Source: Tetrahymena thermophila SB210 (taxonomy: Eukaryota > Ciliophora > Oligohymenophorea > Hymenostomatida > Tetrahymenidae). Taken from it: a stretch of DNA of 64,000 nt. Position numbers and translations under genes: made by a program. Positions 37,072 to 51,000 of this stretch are shown here, in pieces; position 1 is the stretch's first letter, and each line of letters starts with the position of its first letter. The notes under the pieces were generated by a model, which saw only the letters and a list, made by a program, of their open reading frames with translations, was not told where the DNA came from and ran no database searches. The stretch covers positions 62,001 through 126,000 of the forward strand of contig NW_002476578.1 of the NCBI RefSeq assembly GCF_000189635.1, read 5' to 3'.

Positions 37072-38780
37072 AAAATGATTTATTCTAATATTGTGAATTT
37101 GATATCATTTTAGTAAAATAATGAAAAATATACTAATTGAAATACTTTGGCTAGCTATTAAAAGCTGATCAAAATTAGACCTTTAGTAAAAATAAATAAA
37201 TATTATAAACTAACATAATAAATATTTTTATTTTAATCATTAAATATCAATCATATGAAATAAATTAAATAGATTTTCATTTATTATCTTATAAAAATTA
37301 AGTATATTTATTATTTGTAATATAGCATTTCAAAAAATAAATAGTTTTTGCATTTAATACAGTTCTTTGTTTCCACATTTTTGTATTCAATTTTTCATTA
37401 ACATAATGCTTTAATTAACAAGTTTGTTTTTTAATATATACTTCAATTTTTTTATTTTGAAAAATAGGAAATTTTATTTTTAAATCCTGAACCTAAATTT
37501 TATTAAATTATAATTGTATTTTTAAAAACTATTTGAAGGGAATACAAAATGACTTTTATATTATATTTTATAAATTTTATTCACATAAATTTTATCATCG
37601 ACTGACATCAATCAATAAATTAGCAGTTTTAAAAAATCGAAATCTATCTATTTAAAATCTAAACACATTTTATAGCTCTAAAAATAAATGAATATATTTT
37701 AAACATATTTTATTTTCATAATAAAAGAGCTTAAGAGAACAAATAAGAAATTTAAATTACAAATTATTATTTTATAAATATACTAAACTTATTTTAAAAT
37801 ATGCTTTCTTAATTTTCTATATATTTTCTAAAATAGGTTTAGACCATTAAACAATAAAATAAATTTATAAAATGATAAAAATGAATGTTTGTAAGCTAAT
37901 TTAATCTTACCTGAATTCATTTTGATTTAAGTGCTAACACTAAATTAATTAAGATTATTTATACAGATATTAATTACTGTATAGTATTTCTAAAATGTTT
38001 GTGATAGATAAAAATTATTTAGCTTTCGAGCACTCAGTCTACTCTAAGCTCAATTTTTCTATTTTTAATTTTAAATTTATTACATTTGCGTCATGCCATA
38101 CCAAATAAATACCAAAAATTGAATCATTTTATTCTCATATTTTAAATCTCTTTTTAAATATTTTATTTTTTAAGCAATTTAAATAAATTACTTCATAAAA
38201 AAAAACCAATTTGATTATCTAATCTATCAAATCAGAAATAACTTAGCAAAATTTTTCATCTATTAAAATATTTTAGAGAATTTATATTAAATTTAAAAAT
38301 GATAATATTTTTTTTCAGAAAAACTTAAACATATAAAAGAATTTTAAAATTAAAATCTGATAAAATCCTAAAAATGAAATACTGTTGACAAGAAAAATAA
38401 AATTTTCTTAATTTTTGTTTTTACTACTTGAATGCTCTTGCAATAGCCAAATTGACTTCTTTACATAATAAAAAAATAATTAAAAGCCTTAAAAAAAAAT
38501 GTAAAATCTTTAGATCGTTTTAAACTGTTATCTTAAATTATAAATATTTATAAAAAAAGTTAATAGTTTTACATTTTTAATTTTTTAATTTTTTCATATA
38601 AGAGTAAAATCAAATATAAAAAATAAAATTATATTTAATCTTTTCAAGCATTTTTTTATTCAATCAAGTATTTTTTAGATCCTATTAAATACTAAAAAGT
38701 GTAATTCTGATCGAATTTTGATAAAAAGATAACCAGCTTAATTTTATTTGTTTTATTCAAGCAAGTTTTTGAAGCTTCGG

Positions 38781-38880
38781 GTAGGTAGGTAAGTAAGTAA
38801 GTATGAGATTGTATGTAGGTAAGAGATTTTAGCCAGGTAAGAGGTTTGGTTTTAGGCTTGTAAGAGGAAAGTGTGAATAA
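38781..38880 (+). other. G-rich patch upstream of copy 4
   Basis: GGTAGGTAGGTAAGTAAGTA and similar GTA/GG-rich text, strongly strand-biased, in otherwise AT-rich DNA, 140-240 bases before the start of copy 4. It may be a simple-sequence tract or an upstream element; no match to a known site. Confidence 0.5.
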
Positions 38881-39016
38881 TTATGAAGGGAAAAAATCTA
38901 AAAATAGAAATATTTTACTTTAAATAATCTCTTATTTAACTACACTAAATAAATAATAATTCATTATAAATCCAAAATAATTCTAAGCTAAAGTAACTCT
39001 AAAAGCAAAAAAAAAA

Positions 39017-41949
39017 ATGGAAAAAAATTTGTCTTTAAATTAATTGTAATAAGTCTTTGGTAAACCAAATGAAAAGTCAGATGAATATTTCTAAGATTAT
39101 TTATCTAAATACTTTGATGAGAAAACACTTTTAGATGATTTTTAAAGTGCATAAAATCTTTTTTATCCTATAATGAAAAAATACTTTTCTGATATTAAAA
39201 TTTATGCAAAAAATGATCAATATGATATTCATTCATAAGAAATTACCAAATAAAAAAAAAAATTAGTTATTGAGCCTTTTGATTGGTTTGAAGTCATTGA
39301 AAAGAACTGCTAAGAATTAGAAATAAATCCTCAACAACAAGAACATAAAAATTAGCAACCTTCTAAAGACATTGAGCTCTAAAAAATAGGATAACAGTAG
39401 GATAAATATGCAACACATATAAATGATATTTGCTAACCTTTAAGCAAATATTAGCTATAAAGTATTCAAAAGAATGGAAGATTTATAAGGTAATAAATAA
39501 ATATATTCATTTGTTTATTTACTCCAAAGATATTTTTTTATTAATTTTATATTTTCTAAAAAGCTGTGATTAAGGAGATCAACCTAAAGTTTGGTAGATT
39601 TCAGAAAATTTTTACGCTTCTTATGAATTCATGAAGAAACATTTTAAATAGTTTGATTACTCAAAATTGAAAGAAGTGTAATTAATTAATAAAAAATTAT
39701 TTTAATGAAATTTATTTTATACAAAAATATTTTCTATTAAATTTATTAGGTGGTGCTCTGAAGAATCTAAAATCCGCATTAATAAAAAAACTTGGAAAAA
39801 TTTTGGTTTAAGTTTTTGCTACTGGAATATGTAAGATGGTTTACAGACAATATTTGTTGACATGCCTTTTCAACTTTTAAATTGCTTGATAGGTACTCCT
39901 GTGACAATCAAGACTAAAATAACTCTTGCAAATTATTTTTTAAAATATTTGAAGCCTTACTTTGAAAAAATTAATCTAAGCTAAATGAATGTTTTTAACG
40001 AATAAGATTTTTTGGATAGGATTAAATCTTTTGATTTTATAGCTGTTATGTTTGATAAAATAAAAAATCTGAAATGGCATCAAATTCATTTTATCTTATT
40101 AAGAAATCTTAAAATATATCTGCTTATAGAATGTGTAAAGGAGTTTTTTAATCAAAATAATGATTTAGATGTTAAATATAAAAATCAAATTAAGTTGGTA
40201 GAAGATTTATTTTATTGTGTCTTAATTTTTGATTATTTAGAAGATAGAATTAAGATGTGTGAAAATAATGACATTTCTTAAGTACAAATAATAGTTTAGG
40301 ATTGCTAATTTTTTATTAAGTACTACAAACTTGATGCTTTTGAGAGATATCTAAATATTTTTAGCAATAAAATAAATAAATTCTCACAAAATTAACTTTG
40401 GATTGCAGATTATGATCCCTCTTTTAAGTTTGAGAGAAATAAATATTTTTGGAAAATAATCACTCATTATTAAACTATTAAAAATATTTTCATAGAAAAT
40501 ACAATAAATAAAGTGCTTATTAATATTCTTTATGGATGCTTAGGTTTTTCAGTAGTTTTTAGAAAATAAAATAAAGAATCTTCTCATAAAACCTTATATG
40601 AAACTTTTTAATAGATTAAAATTAAAGTGAAAACTAATATCTAGAAAAGATTTAATCAAGATTTAGAGGATCTCAATGATGATGGTGACGGAATATTTGG
40701 TGATTGCTGTTCTAGATTACCTATAGCTACATACATTTTTAACTATTTCTGTGTATATTTTTTACATGGGATTATTTTTGTGAACATAATTCTAAGAATG
40801 ATAGGAATTTTCTTTATGGTTTTATAGCTTTTTTTGGTTATACTCCTCTATGCATTTGCAATTTTTACCTTTTTGCTATCCTATTTGATTAATATTCTTG
40901 TTTATGATGAATATAACGAAAGCAATCTAAATATACCATTTGCATTTCCTCTTTTTTACATTATGATTGTTAATCCAATCCTAGGAATTTGTAAGATTAT
41001 GTTTTCATTCTTCAAATTTTTCTTTTACTTCCTCTAGCTCCTTGCTTTGAAAATTAGAACCATGGCAAAGAGCTTAAAAAATTGTCTTGCATTTATTCTC
41101 ATAAAGCTATTCAGTTAAGTTCCTCATAGAGATTCTAGTTATTGCTACTTAATATAGAACTAAGATTATCAAAATTATGAAATTAAACAAAAGAATTCAT
41201 ATCAGCAGTAAAGTTAAAATTAAATACCAGAGAATTGCAAAATAATCATGGAAAAGATTTCTCAAAAACCTATTAAGCTAAAATATTTTTCATCTGAATA
41301 AATAAAGCTCTTCATAGACCTTGAGTTAGATTAGAAATATATGGAATTTCTCCTATCAGAACTGGACAAATACACCAAATAATATCAAATAGAGACAGAG
41401 GCTGCTTTAGCAAAAGCATTCAATTACCTACCCTTTTCAGAAAAATAAATAGTAGTAAATATGCAAACAAATATAAAGAGCTTCTAATAATAAATGAAAT
41501 AAATTATTGAATTGAAGTATGCTAATGAATTAGAAATACAAAACGACGAGGATTGCACAATAGTTTATGAAAAAGATCAATTAGATGGAATATATCAACA
41601 GATATAGTAATATCTCATCTCAAAATAATCTTAATCACCTTTAAAAATGTAAAATTTATGGTAATAGGTTAATATAGAGGGAAACAATAGCTATTATTTG
41701 CTAACAGAATATTTTATATAAAAAATGCTTTAAAAATATTTGACAAAAAACTTAATTAAACCATTAAAATATGAATTACTAAAAGTTAGCTCTATAGATT
41801 ATTCTAACCCAAATCCAGTTGATGAAATCAATTATTACTTAAATAAAAGCTTATTTTAAGAGAAACACCTATTTACTTCATTTAATTTAAATTTTGAAAA
41901 ATTATCACAGAGAGTATAAACACAAATTAATTTATCTAAAAAGCATTGA
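39017..41949 (+). CDS. array membrane-protein family, copy 4
   Basis: 928 residues, three exons; introns 39490-39563 and 39678-39749, phase 2; exon 2 is 114 nt. Motifs: VWQISENFYASYEFM, VDMPFQLLNCLIGTPVTIK, KYFWKIITHY, GDGIFGDCCSR near residue 508 (acidic run shorter: LEDLNDD), about four hydrophobic helices (VILLYAFAIFTFLLSYLINI and following), KYFSSEQIKLFIDLEL, FNYLPFSEKQ, IVYEKDQLDGIYQQIQQYL. No signal peptide. Best relative is pseudogene 8. The N-terminal region YFDEKTLLDDFQSAQNLFYP matches the N-terminal block of copies 5-7 and 9, so that block is part of the family rather than unique sequence. Confidence 0.88.
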
Positions 41950-44134
41950 TTTAAATTATTAAAAAATTATATTTAATTATATACTATTTAACCTCTAAAC
42001 CTCTTCCTGTACCGATTCCGGCATTTTGTACCGAGGTATGGTATTATAAAAACATCAATAATCCTCTTATTGTTTTTTAATAAAAACGAATGTCTGTAGG
42101 TACACATATATATATTTTTTTTTTTAGTTTATTTATCTTAAAATTATAGTGAACTAATAAAATTTTTAAAATTTATTTACTTTTCCACTTTATCAATTCT
42201 GATCAGCATTATTTTTTTATTAGAGTAATTCAAATTAGTTCTAAAATGTTGTAGAAAAAAGCAATTTAATTACATTTTAATATTGTAATCTTTAAAGAAT
42301 TTTTCGAGATATTTATTCTTAACAATATTAATTGCAGTCTTAACTTAATTAATTAATTTACCTTAAAATAGAATGTTTAAAGTAAAATTAAATAATTTTA
42401 TTATACATAAAATAAACTAAGTTAATGATTAGAAATATTCTTAAATGTAATCTAAGATTTTAAAAATGAAACATTTTGTAAAAAAGGATTTAAGTAGACT
42501 ATTAAATAGCGATCATAAAAATTTTATATACAACTATTTTTAGAAGTGATATTAGCTTTAGCCAATATTAACTTACATACCTTATTTAAATGAAATAGAC
42601 CAAAACTAATCAATTATTATTAAAATTCGATAAATAATAAATTAATTTACAGTAACATGATTGGATTTGATTTTTCATCTATTATATCAAATCGAGCTTT
42701 ATGCTAAACGCTAATTTAGATTACATTAAATTAATTTATAAACAAATCCTATTTTTTTTAAAAAAATCTATCATTTTTATTAATAATTTTTTTTCTTTTA
42801 TTAATGATTTAAAAAGTGGTATAATAAATTATTTTAAAAATACAATAACAAATAATTTATGTATGAATGAGTAAGTAAAATATAAACATAACTAACTTAC
42901 ACATATATTTTATAGTATTTTAAATGTTTATTAGAAAGACTTCTGTACTATGTGAATTAAATAATAAATATTATTTATTACTAATTACCTGACTAAAATT
43001 TAGAAAAATTTATAATATTCTTTTATTTCTTAATAGTGTTTATTAATCAAAATTTACAATTAGATTACCTTAAAATATTTATAAAGTTAATTTATTATTT
43101 TACAAATTCTGAGGCATCAAATTTAAAAAACAAATTTTTTATTGATTTATAATGAGGCTTACATTATGTTTTTAATACTTACTCATAGTTTTAGAAATTT
43201 CAGATTTAATAAAAATAAGTAAAAGTGGATTGAAATAAAACTATGCATACGCATGAAGGAGATCTTATTATTAACATTTTTAATTTCGCTTTAAAATACC
43301 AAAAATTGATGGTATGTATTAATAATACTTTTCTTAATTTAAACAAATTTTATCTAACCTTTATATTTATTATTTACCTTAAAATATCAGGTTAAGTAAA
43401 TTAACTCAAGATTTATAACTGAAAATATTTCTATAAAGCAAATTTTAACTAAAATAAAAAGCCAACCAACATTGATTTAAATAATGATGTTATGCTAAAA
43501 ATTCATTTTAAAAGAATTTAAAATATTTCTAGTTTAGATTTTCAAAATAAATTTTAAGAAACTTCAAAGAAAATAAGAGGAAAATTGAAAACAAAAAAAT
43601 TAAATTATGAAGATATATTTAGTTTATTTTACATTACCTAAATTGAAGATTTAAAATATTAATATAATCTCAATGTATTTTTCTTTTTTATAGAACTCGC
43701 AATCCTTTTTTTTATTTAGTTTTACTCTCTTAACTTAACTTATTAATCTAAAAATAAGTAGTCCAATTTCTTATCATCTTGTTAAAATTTCCTATTTATG
43801 TTAATTTTCTATTCCATCAAAAAGTTAAAGTATAAAAAAACTGAGTCTTGATTTAGATTTATATATTATCATCATCCAAAGGTAATTAAATATGAAAACC
43901 TTTAAAAATACCTATTGATTTATTATCTATTTCTTATATAATTTTAATTATTTATACCCTACCCTATCCATATTATAAAACTCTGCTGAAATCTTTGAAA
44001 GCTATATAAACTAAAATAACTAAAACAGATTGCTATTTTAAGAGTGAATACTCATAATAGTTATCTAATAAGTATATTATTTTAATAAAACAAATTCATA
44101 AATAGCTAAAAACACAAAAGTAAGTCATTTTTTG
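41950..44134. other. spacer between copies 4 and 5
   Basis: No gene. Near its start (41996-42055) is an unusually GC-rich patch, listed separately. The stretch 42090-42990 recurs at 36100-36940. The whole spacer corresponds in size and in scattered matches (GAAGGAGATCTTA at 43255 and 59116; CCCTACCCTAT at 43967 and 59817) to the spacer 57847-60001. A promoter of copy 5 should lie near 44000. Confidence 0.65.
41996..42055. other. GC-rich patch behind copy 4
   Basis: About 60 bases with far more G and C than any nearby spacer, including TACCGATTCCGGCATTTTGT and a second GTACCGAGGTATGG. The two TACCGA words sit 21 bases apart. No match to a family I know; not coding. Confidence 0.55.
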
Positions 44135-47036
44135 ATGGACAACTATATTTTTGATTTAGTCAACAAATACTACAAGTAAGAAAGCCTTTTTGAAGAATAT
44201 GATTCTTCAAATATTTAAAATATCTTACATCCCCTTTTAGAAAAACTCAGAGAAGTAAAGATTTTTTAGAAAAGAAATAATGATACAGAGTTTCAAATAA
44301 GATAAAAATAAAACAACCGAGTTACTATTATACAGCCCTTAAGTTGCTTTGAGACTGTAGAGAGTTAATAATAGCACTAACTTCCTTTATATTGCAATAA
44401 TTTTGAGTTTCTGAGCCATTTTAATTTGATAAACTAAGATTGCTGTTAAAACATTTAGAAAAACCAAAAACATGGAGATTCTTTAACAAAAGAACAGCTT
44501 CATGACATTGAATTATATGGGGCTTTTACAACGTAAATAATTAAATTTTTTAATAGTCTTATATAGCTAACTAAGTTGGTTTGCCCTATTAGATTTTATT
44601 ATAAAATTTTAAGCTTAAAAAAAATTAATGAAAATATTTATGTAAATAATTTATTTTTATAAAATATTTAGATATTTACAAGAAGGATAATAATAAAAAT
44701 GGCAGATCTCTCAGCATTTCTATACTCCTAAAAATGAAATGCAAGTATAATACAAATCAAAAGATATCATAGAAAAATATAACATGTAATAAATAATTAA
44801 TTTATTTAAAATTCAACTTTTTTATTTTTCAAATTTACTTAGCAAATTTAGCGAAGACACAAATAAGAGGATCAGAGCTAAAAAATGGAAATACTTCAGG
44901 CTAAACAAAAGATATATTAACTTTAAAGATGGGATTTATACTTTGTTTTACGATGTACCTTTTCATTTACTAAATTTATTGATAGGTGTCCCTGTTACTA
45001 TCAAGAAAAAATTAAGTTTAGATGAATATCTTCAAAGCAATTTTATTGATGTTTAACCTGAAATAAATTATTTGAAAAGATTAAACCTATTCAATTAAAA
45101 AGATATCTAAGATTTATTATTGAATTGTCCTATTATCGATTTGATCAGTGAAATAGTAAAATAGCTAAAGTGGACTAAATTTTTATTTTCACAAAAAAAA
45201 AATTTATATCTGTATATTTAAATTGAACTTTTGAAAAGTGTCTTCAGTCGAAATGGACTAAAACTCAACAATAATTAAGACTATCAAACTATTTTAGAAA
45301 AAATTTTAGGAGTTTTTATTATAAATTCATTCAAAACAAAGATGCAATCAAACTAAAGCACTTGTACAAAGTTATTTTATGATTGCTTGTCTTTCCTTAA
45401 CCACTATCAGCTAGATTCATTTAAAGAAAAATTATTAAAAATAGAAAGTAAATTTGAAAGTGTTAATTTAAAAAAGGTCTATAAAGAATTAACAGTAGAC
45501 ACTATGTTCGCATACAGATAGAAATACTTTTGGAAAATTGAGTACTATTGGAAAAATAATACATTAAATTAGTCTATGAATGCTCTAAAGAAAAACATTA
45601 TTTATGGGTGTTTTGGTTTTAAAGTAGTATTTTGTAAATAAAATTATGAAGATAAAAGCAGAAGAACTTTATATGAAAAATTTTAAGATATTAAATAACT
45701 TGTGAGATAAAGAATTTAAAATAAGATATAATAAAGTTAATAAGAAGAAGATGATAATGATGATGGTATATTTGGTGAGTGCTGTTCAAGGTATTACGTT
45801 TGCACATATTTTTTTAATTATGTATTTATTTACTTAATACTTGGCATAATTTATAATAATATCATATTAAGGATATTTGGAGTTATCCTTATCATACTAT
45901 AAACATTACTCTTAATAACAGTGTTCATCTTAAATTTAATAATCTTCATTACGACTTACTGCTATTCAATTATTTTTTATGATTAATTCAATAAAAGTAA
46001 TCTAAATATTCCTTTAGTTTTTCCTATCTTTTAAATTTTAATTGTCAGCCCTTTTATTGGTATCCTAAAAATAATACTCTCTCTGCTAAAAAGTTTGTTG
46101 TTTTTGGTTGAGTATTTAGTACTGAAGCTTAAAACATTGCCTAAAACTTTAAAAAATGTTCTTACATTTATGCTAATAAAACTATTTAGCTAAGTGCCAG
46201 TGAGAGATTCAAGATTCTGTAAACTTATAAATCCAGAGAATAAAAAAGAATAATCAGAGAAATAAGAAAATTAATTTATAATAAATAATAATTTGTTAAA
46301 TATTGAACAAGATAACTAAATATTTTATTCATTTTGTTAATCCTCAAGCAATTAGAAAGAGTAGAATGATGAAAAAAGAAAACTTGTATACTTATCATTT
46401 GAATAAATTAGAATAGCTATAGACTGCATCATCAGTAAAATCTTCTTAAAATACTTATAAAAGTAAGTAAAAAATATCAAAGATTAACATATTAATTTAG
46501 GATACTAAATTGTTAGAAACTGTCTTTAATAACTACCGTTCTAAATGAACAATATTCTAGGTAAAATTAAAGAAAATGCTGAAGCTTTTGAGTTAGAATT
46601 CTGTAAATTATTAAAGTAACAACATCTAATAGAATACTAGATAGACTACCAATAAGGTAGCTACTAAGTTTATTATGAAAAAGAACAATTAGATAAAATT
46701 TTTTAACAGATTGACCAGTATCTTAAGTCTTTTTCAGAAGTAGATTCAAATAAATATAAAATAGTTTGCGAATTCACAAATATTGAACAAGGAAATTTTT
46801 TAAAATTGAGACTCTTTTTTGCATAAATAATATTTCATGGTTAGTATTCATAATTTAGTGAAAAATCTTTATTTAAATAACTAACTAGATCTTACAAATT
46901 CAACCCTAAAGATAAACCTTTAATTAATTACATGAATAAGTATCTTAATAAAAACTTTGAATAATAAAATTATTTATTCTAATATTTTGAGGTTCATAGC
47001 ATTTTTACCAAAATAATACAACAATATACTAATTGA
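44135..47036 (+). CDS. array membrane-protein family, copy 5
   Basis: 901 residues, three exons; introns 44533-44671 and 44786-44842, phase 2; exon 2 is 114 nt. Motifs: KWQISQHFYTPKNEM, YDVPFHLLNLLIGVPVTIK, KYFWKIEYYWKNN, EEDDNDDGIFGECCSR near residue 478, helices (LGIIYNNIILRIFGVILII, LLLITVFILNLIIF and two more), YLSFEQIRIAIDCII, YYEKEQLDKIFQQIDQYL and the ending that survives as the 36.94-kb fossil. The frame passes the position where the fossil stops and ends at 47034-47036, giving about 33 extra residues shared with copy 9. Its closest relative is copy 9; the pair differ by many substitutions but keep every motif. Confidence 0.88.
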
Positions 47037-48085
47037 AATGCTTAAGTGATTAAAATTAGGTCTTTAGTAAAAACAAATAAATTAATAAATAAATAAAAAT
47101 AATAAATGTTTATTTTTAAATTAACCATTAAATCTCAAACATATTAATTAAATCAATAGAAATTTATTTATTTATCTTATAAAAATTAAGTTTATTTATT
47201 ATATTTAACGTAGATTTTAAACAAATAAATATTTTTAGTACTTAAAAAATTTCTTTATTTTAATATTTTCATATTCAATTTACATTATGCTTAAATTAGC
47301 CAGTTTTTGAATATATACTGCAATTTTTAATTTAGTTTTTAAATCCAAAGCCTAAATTTTAAAATATACTTAGATTTACAAAAAATTTATTTACATGATG
47401 ATATAAAAATACAAAGCACAAAAATAATTTTTTAAGGTTTATTTTGAAAAATAAAATAAAAAAGAAATAAATTTTATTTAATATTAAAATGATTAATTTC
47501 TCAATTATAATTATGATTATTATTAAAATAAGGGGTAGGAAATGAATGTATGAGAATATAGTGTATTTTATTTTTCTTGTATCTTTCTTATCGTTTCTAT
47601 TACATCAAAAATTTCATAAATATATTATGAGAATGACTAAATACAAAATCTAAATTAATATATTTGATCTCACACCGTATTTTTAATCTTGCAAACAACA
47701 TTAATAAGATTTTTAAATTATTTTCGTATTATTGATCTTAATAAAAAACTAGTTTAAAATATCTTAGTTTATTGATATTTTTGTATTTTAGTACTAATTC
47801 TACTTAATAAAAATTAAATTTATTCAATAGATTTCAATTAATATTATTTTCTAATAGAAAATACTATTATCTATTTTCAAAATGAAATAGCTGCTAATAA
47901 ATTCAAAATTAATATTTTATTTCTCAATTTAAGAAATATTAATTATTGCAAATTAAATCAATGGCTATTTGAATCAATATTATTTAATTTATTAAGCATC
48001 AATCAAACCAAAATGATAATTAATTATTAAAAAATATTATTTAGTAACTAAAATACCTCTTAAAAAGGTTATCATCAAATTAAAA
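47037..48085. other. spacer between copies 5 and 6
   Basis: No gene. From about 47380 to the start of copy 6 it matches 51820-52563 upstream of copy 7 (for example ACAAAAAATTTATTTACATG, TTTCTTGTATCTTTCTTATC, TGATCTCACACC), marking the left part of the 4.5-kb duplicated unit. The conserved TTTTATTTTTCTTGTATCTT block about 500 bases upstream of both genes is a possible promoter element. Confidence 0.7.
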
Positions 48086-51000
48086 ATGAGCAATAAATAA
48101 TAAATAAAATTAAAAGGCCATTTAAGTAAAATTTATTAGTTTGGTGGTGAAGCAAACAATTAAGAAGATTTAGAGTTTTTACAAGACATAGAAAATAATG
48201 ACAATAATACTATTGAAAAAGAAGTAGACTAATTTCTTGGTATATATTTTGATAGATAAAAGTTCATGAAAGAAATTGACTTTGAAAAATTAAACTAAGT
48301 ATTTGAGCCAATCATAAATCATACCTAAAATATCATAACTAGCTTTTGTAAGAGAGATGATTCTCCCTCATTCAATTAGTATTTTAGTTAATAGGATTAA
48401 GGTGACAAGATTGTACTCAAACCTTTATTAAATGACTTTGACTTATTTACTAAAAAAATATAAACCGGTGCTTATGACATAGAATAAAGAAATATTGATC
48501 AAGTTGTAATTGAGATGAATAATTAAAATCCTAATAAAAAACCTGAATAAAAATAATAAATTTAAAAATCTTTAGATCCATTAAATAAATAGTAAATTTA
48601 GAGCATTAAAAAGATTGGATAGTTTACAGTGTAATTTAAGTTATTAAAAAATTAATTATTTTCTTATATTAATTAATTAATTTAATTAGGTTTAAAGAGA
48701 AAGGTACTGAAATATGGGGAGTTTTAGATTCTTTTTACATTTCTTAGTAATCTCTAAAACATTCTTATTAATAAAGCATTCAGAAATACACACAAGATAT
48801 AAAAGAACAATTGTAAATTATTTTTTTGTTTCTTTTTATGCATTAATTTATAAACTTTATCAAACAAAGCACTCAGTTTTTTAAAGAGTGTTTTTATGTT
48901 TATAATAATATTTTTATTTTATTTAATCAAAAATTTTAGAATAAAACCATAATTTTTAATTATTTTAATTAAACTTTATAATCTGATTTATTCTACTTAT
49001 TATATTTTTAATATTTAATTTAAATTTAAAAATATTTCTTAAATAATTTCTTTTTATGTTTTGAATATGGGAAAATAAATATTACTATAACTAAAAATTG
49101 TTTAATAAAATAGTTTAGACTCAGAATGTACTTGGAAGAGATACTGGACAAATGAATGGGAAAATATGTAGTTTAGTAAATGGCATATCAACTTATTAGA
49201 TAGCTTAATAACTTTTTATCATATTCCTCTTCACCTTCTAAATGCCATAATAGGAATTCCTTTGAAGAGAGTTGAATTTTAGAAAATTTCAAGACTAACT
49301 TATGTTAATGAAATGATAAATAAATCAACAATAAAAAGGGTGCCTTAAGATTATGATTAGCTTATTCAAAATTTACTTAAAAATATGAATGATGATTTAA
49401 ATTAAGTAAACTTTTAACTGAGAGTAATCTTACAACATTTGGTTGTATTTTTATAATGGAATAAGCAACTATATTAAGAGGTTTAATACCTAAAACTGTC
49501 CTTACTCTTGAAAACGTATGAGTAATATTTTAATGAAGTGTCTGGGGATTTTGGATAATAAGAAAAATTTTAGCAATTTCTTAGAGACTTTAAAGCGTTT
49601 TATATTGTAAAATATTTCAAGAGTAGAATAAGAAACGAAATAACAATCAACTAGAATTCTGTTTGTGATTGCATTTATTTTATAAAATAGCACAACCTTC
49701 CTTAAGGATATGAAAATTAATATCTTAAGATTTTTTAAATATTAAATGAGTCCTAAAATTTCAAACCTAAAAAATAAGAAATCATTAATTATTACAATAA
49801 TAACAATATTGATAGGTCGACTTACTTCTGGAAGCTAATTTATTATTGGAATAATTTTAAAATTTATTTGATGGAGATGGATTCAGTTTATGATGCTATT
49901 GTAAATGGTGCTTTTGGATTAGTTGTTTTTTTTAGCTGTAAAAAAGAAGCACATTCAAAAGTAGTAGTTTCAGGAGTCATATATGAAGACTATCATAAAA
50001 CTTTGAGCTAAATGTTTAGAGAAATTAAGTAGTAGATAGAGCAGAATAGTAAAAAATTTAAAAATAGTGCGGAAAATGTGGAAGATGAAAATGATGATGG
50101 TGGAATTTTTGGCGATTGTTGTGGTAGATTTAATTGTGGATTTTACATTAGAAATTACTTTTGCTTATATTTCTTGAAGGGAATAGTTTTCATAAATATT
50201 GTGCTAAGATTAGTCTCTATAGTTTACATTTTATTTTTATCACTAGCTTACTTCTTAGCTTACTTTGTAATTTTATTTTTCGTTCTATTTCAGATGATTT
50301 GTGCACTATTTGTTTTTGACTTCTCCAATCCAAGAAGCGAAAAAGAAGAATTGAATTTAGTTTATCCTATTTTTTCTCCTGTTTTATAGGTATTAATTAT
50401 ATATCCATTATTTGGTTTAATAAAAATGATAATTTCTCTCTTTGCTCTGCTTTATTGCTACATTGCTAATTTTTTAATCTATATGAGATACCTACCTTTG
50501 AATTTAAAAAATTTCTTTACACTGCAATTTATTAGAATTTTTGGCTAAGTTCCTGAAAAAAATTCAAGAAATTGCATATTAATTGATTAAAACATTAAAA
50601 ATGAATAAAGTGAGATACCTTATAAAAGAAATGATCAGAAAATTAATTGCTACTTGAGTTTTGAATAAATTTAAATTTTAGTAAAATAAGAGCTCAGTAT
50701 ATTTAGAGCAAAAGCAATAGAGTAAAAGCTCATCCATGTTATTTCTAAGAGAATTGCTTATAATAAAAAATATATGGAAAGTCTTGAAAATTTACCATTT
50801 AATAAAAAATCTAACTAAATTATTTAAAGGTTTGAAAAAGAAACTAGTTAATTTTAGTAATAAGTAGAAAATATGTTTAGTGAATTTTACAAGAAGAGCT
50901 ATTAAATAGATATTTAACCTAACTAATAGTTCTTTTATGAAAAGAATGAGCTTGATTAACTCTAAATATAAATTATTGATTTCTTACAACAACTCTCCAG

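Larger units (their letters stand above)
35602..39016. other. 3.4-kb spacer with repeats and gene fossils
   Basis: Holds a 122-bp tandem repeat (35673-35907), short (ACAT)n and (ACCT)n runs, a segment (36100-36940) matching the spacer behind copy 4, and a fossil gene end (36941-37071); all are listed separately. From 37100 to about 38760 I see only AT-rich DNA without a frame. A G-rich patch (38781-38880) precedes copy 4. Confidence 0.6.
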
